The translations under genes were made by a program, and so were the position numbers. From the NCBI GenBank assembly GCA_004555205.1, contig SFIY01000034.1:1-15629 (forward strand): a stretch of DNA of 15,629 bases, read 5' to 3'. Source of the DNA: Clostridiales bacterium (GTDB taxonomy: Bacteria > Bacillota > Clostridia > Oscillospirales > Oscillospiraceae). Positions 7,841 to 14,393 of this stretch are shown piece after piece (positions within the stretch are counted from its first letter, which is position 1; each line of letters starts with the position of its first letter). Under the pieces are notes generated by a model, which was not told where the DNA came from, ran no database searches, and saw only the letters and a list, made by a program, of their open reading frames with translations.

Positions 7841-7871
7841 TTATGTTAACATTTTTTTCATATTTTTCCTG

Positions 7872-7900
7872 TTGCCATTTTGTAACCTTTTCGATATAAT
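7872..7900 (+). promoter_or_regulatory. SigA promoter of the ftsEX-peptidase operon
   Basis: TTGCCA at 7872-7877 and a perfect TATAAT at 7895-7900 are separated by 17 bp. The leader to ftsE is about 60 nt; I see no riboswitch fold in it. Confidence 0.82.
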
Positions 7901-7968
7901 ATTTTATGTGAAAAATATGGCGAATGATGCCGATAAACATAGAGGCGCGACGAATTTGAGGTAATAGC

Positions 7969-8646
7969 ATGATTCGATTAAAGGACGTTGAAAAGACATA
8001 TGATAACGGAACGGAAGCCCTGCGCGGCATTTCCTTTGGCATAGAGGACGGAGAATTTGTCTTTCTGGTGGGACCGTCCGGCAGCGGTAAATCCACCATC
8101 ATTAAGCTGCTGACAGGCGAGATTTTGCCCAGCAGCGGACGCATTATGATTAACGGTTTCAGCATGAGCAATATTTCCGACAGGCAGATTCCCTATATGC
8201 GCCGCACCATCGGCGTCATTTTTCAGGACTTCCGCCTGATCGGGAAAAAGACCGTGTACGACAATCTGGCACTGGCCATGCGTGCAGTGGGTGCCTCCTC
8301 CAAGGAGATCCGCAGCCGTATTCCCTATGTGCTGGAGCTGGTGGGACTGTCCGGGAAAGAGGACCGCTATCCCGATGAGCTGTCCGGCGGTGAGCAGCAG
8401 CGCGTGGCCATTGCCCGCGCCCTGGTGAACAACCCCAGCACCATTGTGGCGGATGAGCCTACCGGCAATCTGGACCCGGGCCGTTCGCTGGAGATCATGA
8501 CGCTGCTCGAACGCATCAATGCACTGGGTACGACCGTGGTGGTGGTCACCCACGAAAAGGGCTTGGTGAATCACTTCGATAAACGCGTGATTATGATTGA
8601 TGCAGGCGTTGTGGCCGGTGACGGCGTGGGTACATATGAGGTTTAA
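7969..8646 (+). CDS. ftsE: Cell-division ABC transporter ATPase FtsE
   Basis: FtsE is the cytoplasmic ATPase of the FtsEX complex, which does not transport but signals through the membrane to activate a cell-wall hydrolase at division. The protein has 225 residues with all ABC motifs: Walker A GPSGSGKS (35-42), Q-loop Gln86 in VIFQDFRL, signature LSGGEQQ (138-144), Walker B with Asp162-Glu163 in VADEPTGNLD, and H-loop His195. VIFQDFRL is typical of FtsE. Start ATG 7969 follows TGAGGT (7957-7962). It is first in an operon with ftsX three bases downstream, so the two are translationally coupled. Confidence 0.95.
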   Translation: MIRLKDVEKTYDNGTEALRGISFGIEDGEFVFLVGPSGSGKSTIIKLLTGEILPSSGRIMINGFSMSNISDRQIPYMRRTIGVIFQDFRLIGKKTVYDNLALAMRAVGASSKEIRSRIPYVLELVGLSGKEDRYPDELSGGEQQRVAIARALVNNPSTIVADEPTGNLDPGRSLEIMTLLERINALGTTVVVVTHEKGLVNHFDKRVIMIDAGVVAGDGVGTYEV

Positions 8647-8649
8647 GCG

Positions 8650-9534
8650 ATGAAACACAATGTGAAATACTTTTTCCGTGAGGGTGCGGGCAATATGCTT
8701 TCGCACAGCTTCATGTCCTTTGCGGCCATCGGCGTGACGGTGGCATGTTTGCTGATTATGGGCACATTTTCTCTGGTGGCCTATAACGCCAACGAAAACC
8801 TGAAGGATATGCAAAAGGAAAACGCCATACTGGCGTTTGTGGATGAAACCCTGTCTGACACGGAGGCCCGGGCCCTGCAGCCGATGGTGGAGGGCGTTGA
8901 CGGCGTAGCGGATTGCACCTTTGTTACCCGCGAGGAGGCCAAGGAAGCCTACATTGAGCAGTTTGATGAGGATGATCTTTACAGCGGCGTGGACGCCTCG
9001 GTTTTCCGCCACCGCTATGTGATCCATTTAAAGGACAAAGCGGATATGGATCAGGTGGCCGAGCAGGTGGAGCAGGTGGAGGGCATTGCCAAAATCCGCG
9101 CAGACCATGCCATCTCCAACGGCTTTATTACCTTGCGCAATATTGCCGGCGTGATCAGTGTGGCGCTGATCGCCATATTGCTCATTATCTCCGTGTTCAT
9201 TATCTCCAACACCATTAAGCTGACCACCTTTGACCGCCGCGATGAAATTGCCATTATGAAGATGGTGGGCGCCACGGACAGCTTTATTCGCTGGCCGTTT
9301 GTTTACGAGGGCTTGCTGCTGGGCTTGAGCGGTGCGGCCATTGCCTTTGGCCTACAGTGGCTGCTGTATGAAGCCATTGCCAAGGGCATTGAAAATTCCG
9401 ACACCCTGCAGCTAATCAATGTATCGCCCTTTGGCGGCATTTGGGCTCCGGTGCTGTGCGCCTTTATTTTGGTAGGTATTCTGGTAGGTGTGGGCGGCAG
9501 CCTGACCGCTATCCGCAAATTCCTGCGCGTATAA
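8650..9534 (+). CDS. ftsX: Cell-division membrane protein FtsX
   Basis: FtsX is the permease-like partner of FtsE; its outer loop binds and activates a peptidoglycan hydrolase or its regulator. In 294 residues I see a short cytoplasmic N-terminus, TM1 (about 21-46), a large extracellular domain (47-164), then TM2 (165-189), TM3 (221-241) and TM4 (266-287). Between TM2 and TM3 the conserved TFDRRDEIAIMKMVGATDSFIRWPF segment, the coupling region to FtsE, is intact. The start is 3 nt after the ftsE stop with GAGGT inside the end of ftsE. The downstream M23 peptidase, whose ribosome site begins in the ftsX stop codon, is the obvious candidate partner. Confidence 0.94.
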   Translation: MKHNVKYFFREGAGNMLSHSFMSFAAIGVTVACLLIMGTFSLVAYNANENLKDMQKENAILAFVDETLSDTEARALQPMVEGVDGVADCTFVTREEAKEAYIEQFDEDDLYSGVDASVFRHRYVIHLKDKADMDQVAEQVEQVEGIAKIRADHAISNGFITLRNIAGVISVALIAILLIISVFIISNTIKLTTFDRRDEIAIMKMVGATDSFIRWPFVYEGLLLGLSGAAIAFGLQWLLYEAIAKGIENSDTLQLINVSPFGGIWAPVLCAFILVGILVGVGGSLTAIRKFLRV

Positions 9535-9545
9535 GGAGGGACAGA

Positions 9546-10685
9546 ATGTTGATTCGTAAACGAGTGGTGTCGCTGTTATGCGCCGCTTTGATGCTGATGA
9601 CGATGGTTTACATTGCCTGTCCGACAAAGACTTACGCGGCAGACTATGACCAACAGTTGGAGGAAGCGCGCAAAGAACAGGCAGAGCTTGAAAAGAAAAT
9701 TGAAGCAATTCAGGCCGACAAGGACAAGGTGCTGGAACAGAAGGCGCTGATGGATCAGCGCAATGACCGGCTTCGCAAACAGGTGTCTTTGGTGCAGAAG
9801 CAGTCGGATGAAACGACGGCGCGTATCAAGGAGCTCAAGGCCCAAGAGGAGGAGCAGTATGAGCTGTTCTGCAAGCAGATACGCCAGGAAGAAGAGCGCG
9901 GGCCGGTTTCCTATTGGTCGGTGATCTTCAAGGCAACCAGTTTTGCCGATCTTCTCGGCCGTATGGACTTTATCAACGAGGTCATGGAATATGACCGCAA
10001 TGTGATGGAGCAGCTGCGTGCCACCCGCGAGCAATTGGCGATGGACCAAGAGGCGCTTGAGGAGCAGAAGGCGGAGCTGATAAGCACGCAGCAGGAAATG
10101 GAGGAGCAGATCGCCGCCGCAGAAGCGCTGATCAAGGAATATGAGTCAACGGAAGCCGGCATGCAGGCAATGCATGAGCAGGCGGAGGAGGATGAGGCCC
10201 GCATATTGGCACTCATCAAAAAGGCGAACAGCCAAAATTCCGGATCATCCGGCGGTTCCTCCGGTAATGCGGGCGTAGGCGGCTATATCTGGCCCACCAA
10301 CTCCACACGGTATGTGACCAGCCCTTACGGTTACAGAATCTGTCCGTTCCACGGTAAGGAATACCATAACGGCGCCGATATCGGTGCTCCCTATGGCAGC
10401 CCTGTGCTGGCCCCCAAATCCGGTACGGTGATTCAGGCCGGCTGGAATGGCGGCTACGGCATCAGCGTGATGATCGATCACCATGATGGTATTGTTACAC
10501 TGTTCGGCCATATGTGCGACTGGAATGTATCGGAAGGACAGCAGGTGGTGCAGGGACAGGTCATCGGCTGGTGCGGCAGTACCGGCAATTCCGACGGGCC
10601 GCATATTCACTATACGATGTATAAAAACGGCGCGGCGATTGATCCGCTGCCGTATTTGCCCGGCTACATTGCCTACGACTGGTGA
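9546..10685 (+). CDS. Secreted coiled-coil M23 (LytM) endopeptidase, FtsEX partner
   Basis: This is a 379-residue exported zinc endopeptidase predicted to cut peptide cross-links in peptidoglycan. A signal peptide (1-31, cleavage near TYAA) is followed by long coiled coils (about 33-118 and 145-228), a Ser/Gly linker (230-245) and an M23 domain (about 248-370). The domain keeps every catalytic residue: His274 and Asp278 in YHNGAD, His322 in FGHM, His353 and His355 in PHIHY. The layout matches EnvC, whose M23 domain is degenerate, and PcsB, which uses a CHAP domain; here the hydrolase itself looks active. Start ATG 9546 follows AAGGAGGG (9533-9540), which overlaps the ftsX stop. Position suggests FtsEX controls it through the coiled coil, by analogy with EnvC, PcsB and CwlO. 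Confidence 0.92.
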   Translation: MLIRKRVVSLLCAALMLMTMVYIACPTKTYAADYDQQLEEARKEQAELEKKIEAIQADKDKVLEQKALMDQRNDRLRKQVSLVQKQSDETTARIKELKAQEEEQYELFCKQIRQEEERGPVSYWSVIFKATSFADLLGRMDFINEVMEYDRNVMEQLRATREQLAMDQEALEEQKAELISTQQEMEEQIAAAEALIKEYESTEAGMQAMHEQAEEDEARILALIKKANSQNSGSSGGSSGNAGVGGYIWPTNSTRYVTSPYGYRICPFHGKEYHNGADIGAPYGSPVLAPKSGTVIQAGWNGGYGISVMIDHHDGIVTLFGHMCDWNVSEGQQVVQGQVIGWCGSTGNSDGPHIHYTMYKNGAAIDPLPYLPGYIAYDW

Positions 10686-10698
10686 CAGAAAAATGTAT

Positions 10699-10742
10699 AA
10701 AATATCCTCCCGCTCCATAGGCTGGTGCGGGAGGATATTTTT
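10699..10742 (+). terminator. Hairpin that is both a terminator candidate and an RBS-sequestering stem
   Basis: AAATATCCTCCCGC (10700-10713) pairs perfectly with GCGGGAGGATATTT (10727-10740), ending in a T run to 10742. The shape is that of an intrinsic terminator for the ftsEX operon. The 3' arm, however, contains GGGAGG (10729-10734), the ribosome site of the next gene, whose ATG starts right after at 10743. The 5' arm is thus an anti-Shine-Dalgarno. The loop has a small inner CCA/TGG pairing. Confidence 0.75.
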
Positions 10743-11444
10743 ATGCTGGGCTATATCAGACAGGAGGAAAACCGGCATTTCAGGCCGCGTCTTACATGGG
10801 AGGAAATGGCCGGTATTCCGTTTTGTGTGTTGCACTGCGGCGAGAGCCATACACGGCGGCGTAAACGGCGGCTGCTGCGTCTGCTGCACCAAATGGCGCA
10901 GCAAGGCGTTCATCAGGCGGTCATGCCGCCGGCAATGACGGCGCTTTGCCGAGCGGAGGGGATTGCCCCCGTCTCGGAGGCGCCGCTGCGTCAAGCCCTG
11001 ATGGAGCCGCTATTGGACTGTTTTTGCCGACAGAACGGCTTGGACCTCCACCGCAGTACGGTGCGTTTGTGCGCCAAAAGAATGAACAGCACAGTGGAGC
11101 AGGCGGCGGTTATGCTGGTGCAAAAAGCGCGCTATATGGTGCTGGACATCGGGCAGGGACAGGAGAAGCTGAGCGATTGGCTGCGGATGGAATACGGATT
11201 ATCCGCAGGACATAGCGGACGCGGCGCCATTATGCAGGTCTGCTGCGATGATGTGCAGGCAGAAAACATACCGACGCTTTGGCTGGGGCAGGCGTGCGAG
11301 GCACATCAGCGGGTGCGCTACCGGCTGCTGGAGCCGTGGTGCGGGCAGATAGAGGAAGACCCTCAGCTTTTGAGCGTGCTTTTTACGGAGAGAAAGCTGC
11401 CCGTCGAGGCATTTGGCATAAAAACTGTGGAATCCGACGCTTGA
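10743..11444 (+). CDS. Unrecognised cysteine-rich protein of 233 residues
   Basis: I do not recognise the family. The protein has no signal peptide or membrane helix and contains 10 cysteines, none in a clear zinc-binding pair. After a basic stretch (HTRRRKRRLLRLL) it alternates hydrophobic strands and helices (IPFCVLHC, GVHQAVMPP, VRLCAKRM, ARYMVLDIG), which suggests a cytoplasmic alpha/beta fold. Start ATG 10743 is chosen because GGGAGG (10729-10734) lies 8 nt upstream; that site is buried in the hairpin ending the previous operon. The next promoter (greA) begins inside this gene's stop codon, so it is tightly packed. Sequence composition matches its neighbours, so this looks like a native lineage-specific gene. 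How it is transcribed is unclear: no separate promoter was found, so it probably depends on readthrough from ftsEX. Confidence 0.65.
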   Translation: MLGYIRQEENRHFRPRLTWEEMAGIPFCVLHCGESHTRRRKRRLLRLLHQMAQQGVHQAVMPPAMTALCRAEGIAPVSEAPLRQALMEPLLDCFCRQNGLDLHRSTVRLCAKRMNSTVEQAAVMLVQKARYMVLDIGQGQEKLSDWLRMEYGLSAGHSGRGAIMQVCCDDVQAENIPTLWLGQACEAHQRVRYRLLEPWCGQIEEDPQLLSVLFTERKLPVEAFGIKTVESDA

Positions 11445-11469
11445 CAGACCGGAAGAAACTCTCTATAAT
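11441..11469 (+). promoter_or_regulatory. Perfect-consensus SigA promoter of greA-lysS
   Basis: TTGACA at 11441-11446 and TATAAT at 11464-11469 are exact consensus with a 17-bp spacer. The -35 overlaps the TGA stop (11442-11444) of the preceding gene. The leader of about 70 nt carries a small stem near 11501-11517 with a GATA loop. Confidence 0.92.
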
Positions 11470-11544
11470 GCAACATGACATATTATATAAGTATACTATG
11501 TGGCCCGATAGGGCACACCGAGCAATAGAAAGGAATGTAACGTC

Positions 11545-12021
11545 ATGGTGAAAGAGTTTAAGATGAGCCAGGAGCGCTTTGACGAACTGAAAAAGGAACT
11601 GGAATACAACAAGACCACCCGCGCGGACGAAATTGCAGAGCTGATTAAGGAAGCCAGAGGCTTCGGCGATTTGAGCGAAAACAGTGAATATGACGAGGCG
11701 AAAAACGAGCAGGGCAAGCTCTACTCCCGTATTGCCGAACTGGAGGAAATTTTGCTGCACGCTGTGATCGTGGACGATTCCGAAGTGGATTCGGATAAGA
11801 TCTCTATCGGCTGCCGCGTCACCGTGACCAATCTGGATAACGGCAAGGAACTGCCTGCGTATAAGATCGTCGGCTCTCAGGAGGCTGATGTGATGAGCCG
11901 CGCCGTATCCGAGGATTCCCCCTTCGGCAAGGCGCTGATGGGCGCTCGTGTAGGCGATGAAGTGAATGTAGAAGCTCCCCGCGGTATGATTCGTTACCGA
12001 GTGGAAAAGATTGAACGATAA
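11545..12021 (+). CDS. greA: Transcription elongation factor GreA
   Basis: GreA rescues backtracked RNA polymerase by stimulating transcript cleavage through the secondary channel. The product of 158 residues is the standard length. It has an N-terminal antiparallel coiled coil (about 5-75) with the acidic tip GDLSENSEYDEA, where Asp42 and Glu45 are the residues that help bind the catalytic metal, and a C-terminal FKBP-like domain (about 80-158) with YKIVGSQEAD and SPFGKALMGARVGDEV. Start ATG 11545 has AAAGGAA at about 9 nt. lysS follows 15 nt after the stop, a common pairing in Firmicutes, and both are driven by the consensus promoter upstream. Confidence 0.97.
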   Translation: MVKEFKMSQERFDELKKELEYNKTTRADEIAELIKEARGFGDLSENSEYDEAKNEQGKLYSRIAELEEILLHAVIVDDSEVDSDKISIGCRVTVTNLDNGKELPAYKIVGSQEADVMSRAVSEDSPFGKALMGARVGDEVNVEAPRGMIRYRVEKIER

Positions 12022-12036
12022 GGAGGACACTGCATT

Positions 12037-13533
12037 ATGGCAGAGAAGAACAATCAGAATACCCAGCAGGAACTGAGTGAGATTCTGCAAATCCGCCGCG
12101 ACAAGCTCAAGGCTTTGCAGGATGAGGGCCGCAATCCCTTTGATATCACCAAGTTTGATGTGAGCCACCACGCACAGGAAGTGAAAGACAATTTTGACGC
12201 GCTGGAAGGTACCGAGGTTACCTTGGGCGGCCGTCTGATGAGCAAACGTGGCATGGGTAAAGTGTCCTTCTGTGATTTGCAGGATAAGTCCGGCCGCATT
12301 CAGCTCTATGCCCGTAAGGACGAAATGGATGAAGAGGCGTATAACCGTTTCAAGAAGTTCGACATCGGCGACATCGTGGGCGTGAAGGGCGAGGTATTCC
12401 GCACCCAGCGCGGCGAGATGTCCATCCGCTGCAAGGAGATCACCTTGCTGTCCAAGTCCCTGCAGCCCCTGCCCGAGAAGTTCCACGGCTTGCAGGACAA
12501 GGAGATCCGCTATCGTCAGCGCTATGTGGATTTGATCGTGAATCCCGAGTCCAAGCGCAACTTTGAGATCCGCAGTAAGTTCGTGGCCTATCTGCGCCGC
12601 TATCTGGACAATTTGGGCTTTATGGAGGTGGAAACGCCCGTCCTCAGCCCCATTGCCGGCGGCGCCAATGCCCGTCCCTTTATTACGCACCACAATGCAC
12701 AGGATATTGATATGTACCTGCGTATCGCCACCGAGCTGCATCTGAAGCGCTTGATCGTGGGCGGCATGGAGCGTGTGTACGAAGTGGGCCGCATCTTCCG
12801 CAACGAGGGTATGGACACCAAGCATAACCCCGAATTTACCACCTGCGAGCTGTACCAGGCTTTCACCAATCTGGATGGCATGATGGACATTCTCGAGGGT
12901 ATTCTCTCCGGCGCGGCGCAGGAAATTCTGGGCACCTACAAGGTCAACTGGCTGGGCCATGAGATCGACCTGACGCCCTCCTGGAAGCGTCAGACCATGG
13001 CCGACGCCGTCAAGGAAGTGACCGGCGCGGACTTTATGGCCATCGAGGGCGACGATGCCGCCGCCGTGGCGCTGGCTAAGAGCGTTGGCGTGGATATGGA
13101 CGGTGTGGACAAGAAGTGGGGCAACGCTCTGTACGAAACCTTCGATCAGAAGGTGGAGGACACCTTGATACAGCCCACCTTTATCACCATGTACCCGGTG
13201 GAGGTTTCGCCCCTGGCAAAGCGCAGCCCCACGGACCCCTATCTGACCGAGCGCTACGAGATGTTCATTTGCGGCTGCGAGATGGGCAATGCGTTCTCCG
13301 AGCTGAACGACCCCATCGACCAGTATGAGCGCTTCAAGTCGCAGGCTGAAAAGCGCGCCAAGGGCGACGAAGAAGCCGATATGATGGATGACGATTTCGT
13401 GCTGGCGCTGGAATACGGTATGCCTCCCACGGGCGGTCTTGGCTTCGGTATTGACCGCTGCGCCATGATGCTCTGCGGCACTGACTCCATCCGCGATGTG
13501 ATCCTGTTCCCCACAATGAAGCCCTTAGATTGA
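12037..13533 (+). CDS. lysS: Lysyl-tRNA synthetase, class II
   Basis: The enzyme charges tRNA-Lys. The 498-residue product is full length. An N-terminal OB-fold anticodon-binding domain (about 58-140) is followed by the class II core: motif 1 (about 185-205, YLDNLGFMEVETPVLSP), motif 2 (about 246-272, with the Arg255 region FRNEGMDTKHNPEFT) and motif 3 GLGFGIDR (467-474). The C-terminus DVILFPTMKPLD is the normal family ending, so the gene is intact although foreign-looking DNA begins just after the stop. Start ATG 12037 is preceded by AAGGAGG (12020-12026), overlapping the greA stop. Confidence 0.98.
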   Translation: MAEKNNQNTQQELSEILQIRRDKLKALQDEGRNPFDITKFDVSHHAQEVKDNFDALEGTEVTLGGRLMSKRGMGKVSFCDLQDKSGRIQLYARKDEMDEEAYNRFKKFDIGDIVGVKGEVFRTQRGEMSIRCKEITLLSKSLQPLPEKFHGLQDKEIRYRQRYVDLIVNPESKRNFEIRSKFVAYLRRYLDNLGFMEVETPVLSPIAGGANARPFITHHNAQDIDMYLRIATELHLKRLIVGGMERVYEVGRIFRNEGMDTKHNPEFTTCELYQAFTNLDGMMDILEGILSGAAQEILGTYKVNWLGHEIDLTPSWKRQTMADAVKEVTGADFMAIEGDDAAAVALAKSVGVDMDGVDKKWGNALYETFDQKVEDTLIQPTFITMYPVEVSPLAKRSPTDPYLTERYEMFICGCEMGNAFSELNDPIDQYERFKSQAEKRAKGDEEADMMDDDFVLALEYGMPPTGGLGFGIDRCAMMLCGTDSIRDVILFPTMKPLD

Positions 13534-13541
13534 CCGAAACG

Positions 13542-13619
13542 CGAAAAAGCCCGTAATATCAAGGGTTTTCGGACACAGGGGAAACGAAAAACCTTACGCC
13601 TTACACCAAACTTACACCA
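13542..13619. other. Candidate integration junction: inverted repeat plus iterated CTTACRCC
   Basis: Immediately after lysS, CGAAAA/CCC (13542-13552) pairs with GGG/TTTTCG (13563-13571) with a two-base bulge. Then CTTACGCC (13593-13600), CTTACACCA (13600-13608) and CTTACACCA (13611-13619) repeat in tandem. Short iterated direct repeats beside a dyad are typical of tyrosine-recombinase arm and core sites. Base composition falls sharply downstream, consistent with an element boundary. The same dyad could instead be a poor lysS terminator. No integrase is seen in the window. Confidence 0.4.
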
Positions 13620-13672
13620 ATCGATGTAGGAAAACGTGCAGAGGCAAAAAAATCGCATAATTTCAAAGTGTG

Positions 13673-13703
13673 AATGGGCGACTTTCTTTCGAGGTCGCCC
13701 ATT
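13673..13703 (+). other. Hairpin in the leader of the resistance gene
   Basis: AATGGGCGAC (13673-13682) pairs perfectly with GTCGCCCATT (13694-13703), loop of 11 bases. Only a weak ATTATTT tail follows, so it is a poor terminator. It lies about 45 bases before the lincosamide-resistance gene. It may terminate an upstream element transcript, act as an attenuator, or mark an element end. Confidence 0.5.
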
Positions 13704-13748
13704 ATTTGAAAAGACAGATAAACAAATCGGGATTTAGGGGAGGAAAAT

Positions 13749-14243
13749 ATGGTCAGTATAACAGATGCAAAACAGATTATCAGACTTGCAACGGATGCGG
13801 AGATTAAAGTATTTCTTGACGGCGGTTGGGGTGTAGATGCGCTTATTGGATATGAAACAAGAAGACATAACGATATTGATATATTTGTAGAAAAGAAAGA
13901 TTATCATAAATTTATACAGATAATTAAAAACAATGGTTTCTATGAGATAAAAATGGAGTATACAACAACGAACCATACAGTATGGGAGGATTTGAAGAAA
14001 AGAATTATTGATTTACATTGTTTTGAATATACAAAAAATGGTGAAATTCTTTACGAAGGGGATTGTTTTCCATCAGAGATTTTTTCGGGAATAGGAAAAA
14101 TTGAGGAAATAGAAGTTTCTTGTATTGAACCGTATAGTCAACTGCTGTTCCATTTGGGATACGATTATGATGAAAATGATATGCATGATGTAAAGTTGTT
14201 GTGCGAAGTATTTCATATGGAACTTCCTGAAGAGTATAGATAA
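13749..14243 (+). CDS. lnu(C): Lincosamide nucleotidyltransferase, Lnu(C)-like
   Basis: The enzyme is predicted to adenylylate lincomycin and clindamycin and so confer lincosamide resistance. At 164 residues it has the length of Lnu(C), and I recognise the family pattern: ITDAKQIIRLATDAEIKVFL, GGWGVDAL (25-32), HNDIDIF (40-46, with the metal-binding Asp42 and Asp44), NHTVWED, IIDLHCFEY and LLFHLGYDYDEND. Start ATG 13749 has GGGGAGG (13737-13743) at 5 nt. The gene is strongly AT-rich with A/T-ending codons, unlike the GC-rich host genes, so it was probably acquired by transfer; lnu(C) is known from mobile elements in streptococci and gut Firmicutes. A strong terminator follows. I could not find a convincing promoter. 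The exact lnu allele needs a database comparison. Confidence 0.85.
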   Translation: MVSITDAKQIIRLATDAEIKVFLDGGWGVDALIGYETRRHNDIDIFVEKKDYHKFIQIIKNNGFYEIKMEYTTTNHTVWEDLKKRIIDLHCFEYTKNGEILYEGDCFPSEIFSGIGKIEEIEVSCIEPYSQLLFHLGYDYDENDMHDVKLLCEVFHMELPEEYR

Positions 14244-14269
14244 TCATAACTTCCCGTTTGTCGAATAAT

Positions 14270-14309
14270 CCCTTGAAAGAGGATGAACCTTTTTCAAGGG
14301 GCTTTTTTT
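14270..14309 (+). terminator. Intrinsic terminator of the lnu(C)-like gene
   Basis: CCCTTGAAAGAGG (14270-14282) pairs with CCTTTTTCAAGGG (14288-14300) over 13 bp (one G-U) around an ATGAA loop, followed by GC and seven T residues (14303-14309). Confidence 0.92.
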
Positions 14310-14354
14310 ATTTCTCCCCATGTTCGCAAACTACCCCGATTTCTCTTTCCTCAA

Positions 14355-14360
14355 TATAAT
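14355..14360 (+). promoter_or_regulatory. Possible -10 element of the zinc-ribbon gene
   Basis: A perfect TATAAT lies at 14355-14360, 34 bases before the ATG, after the preceding terminator. No acceptable -35 hexamer stands 16-18 bp upstream and there is no TGn extension, so the promoter call is tentative. Confidence 0.35.
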
Positions 14361-14393
14361 GAGTGCAAACAGAGAGGAAGGAGCGGTTTTGCT

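Noticed and set aside
11383..12960. A 525-codon open frame on the minus strand across greA and lysS
   Set aside because: Antisense to two confident genes, with no family resemblance; it also crosses the perfect greA promoter.
13542..13571. Calling the dyad after lysS a confident intrinsic terminator
   Set aside because: It has a two-base bulge and a 10-base loop, and the T residues are inside the stem with no U tract after it.
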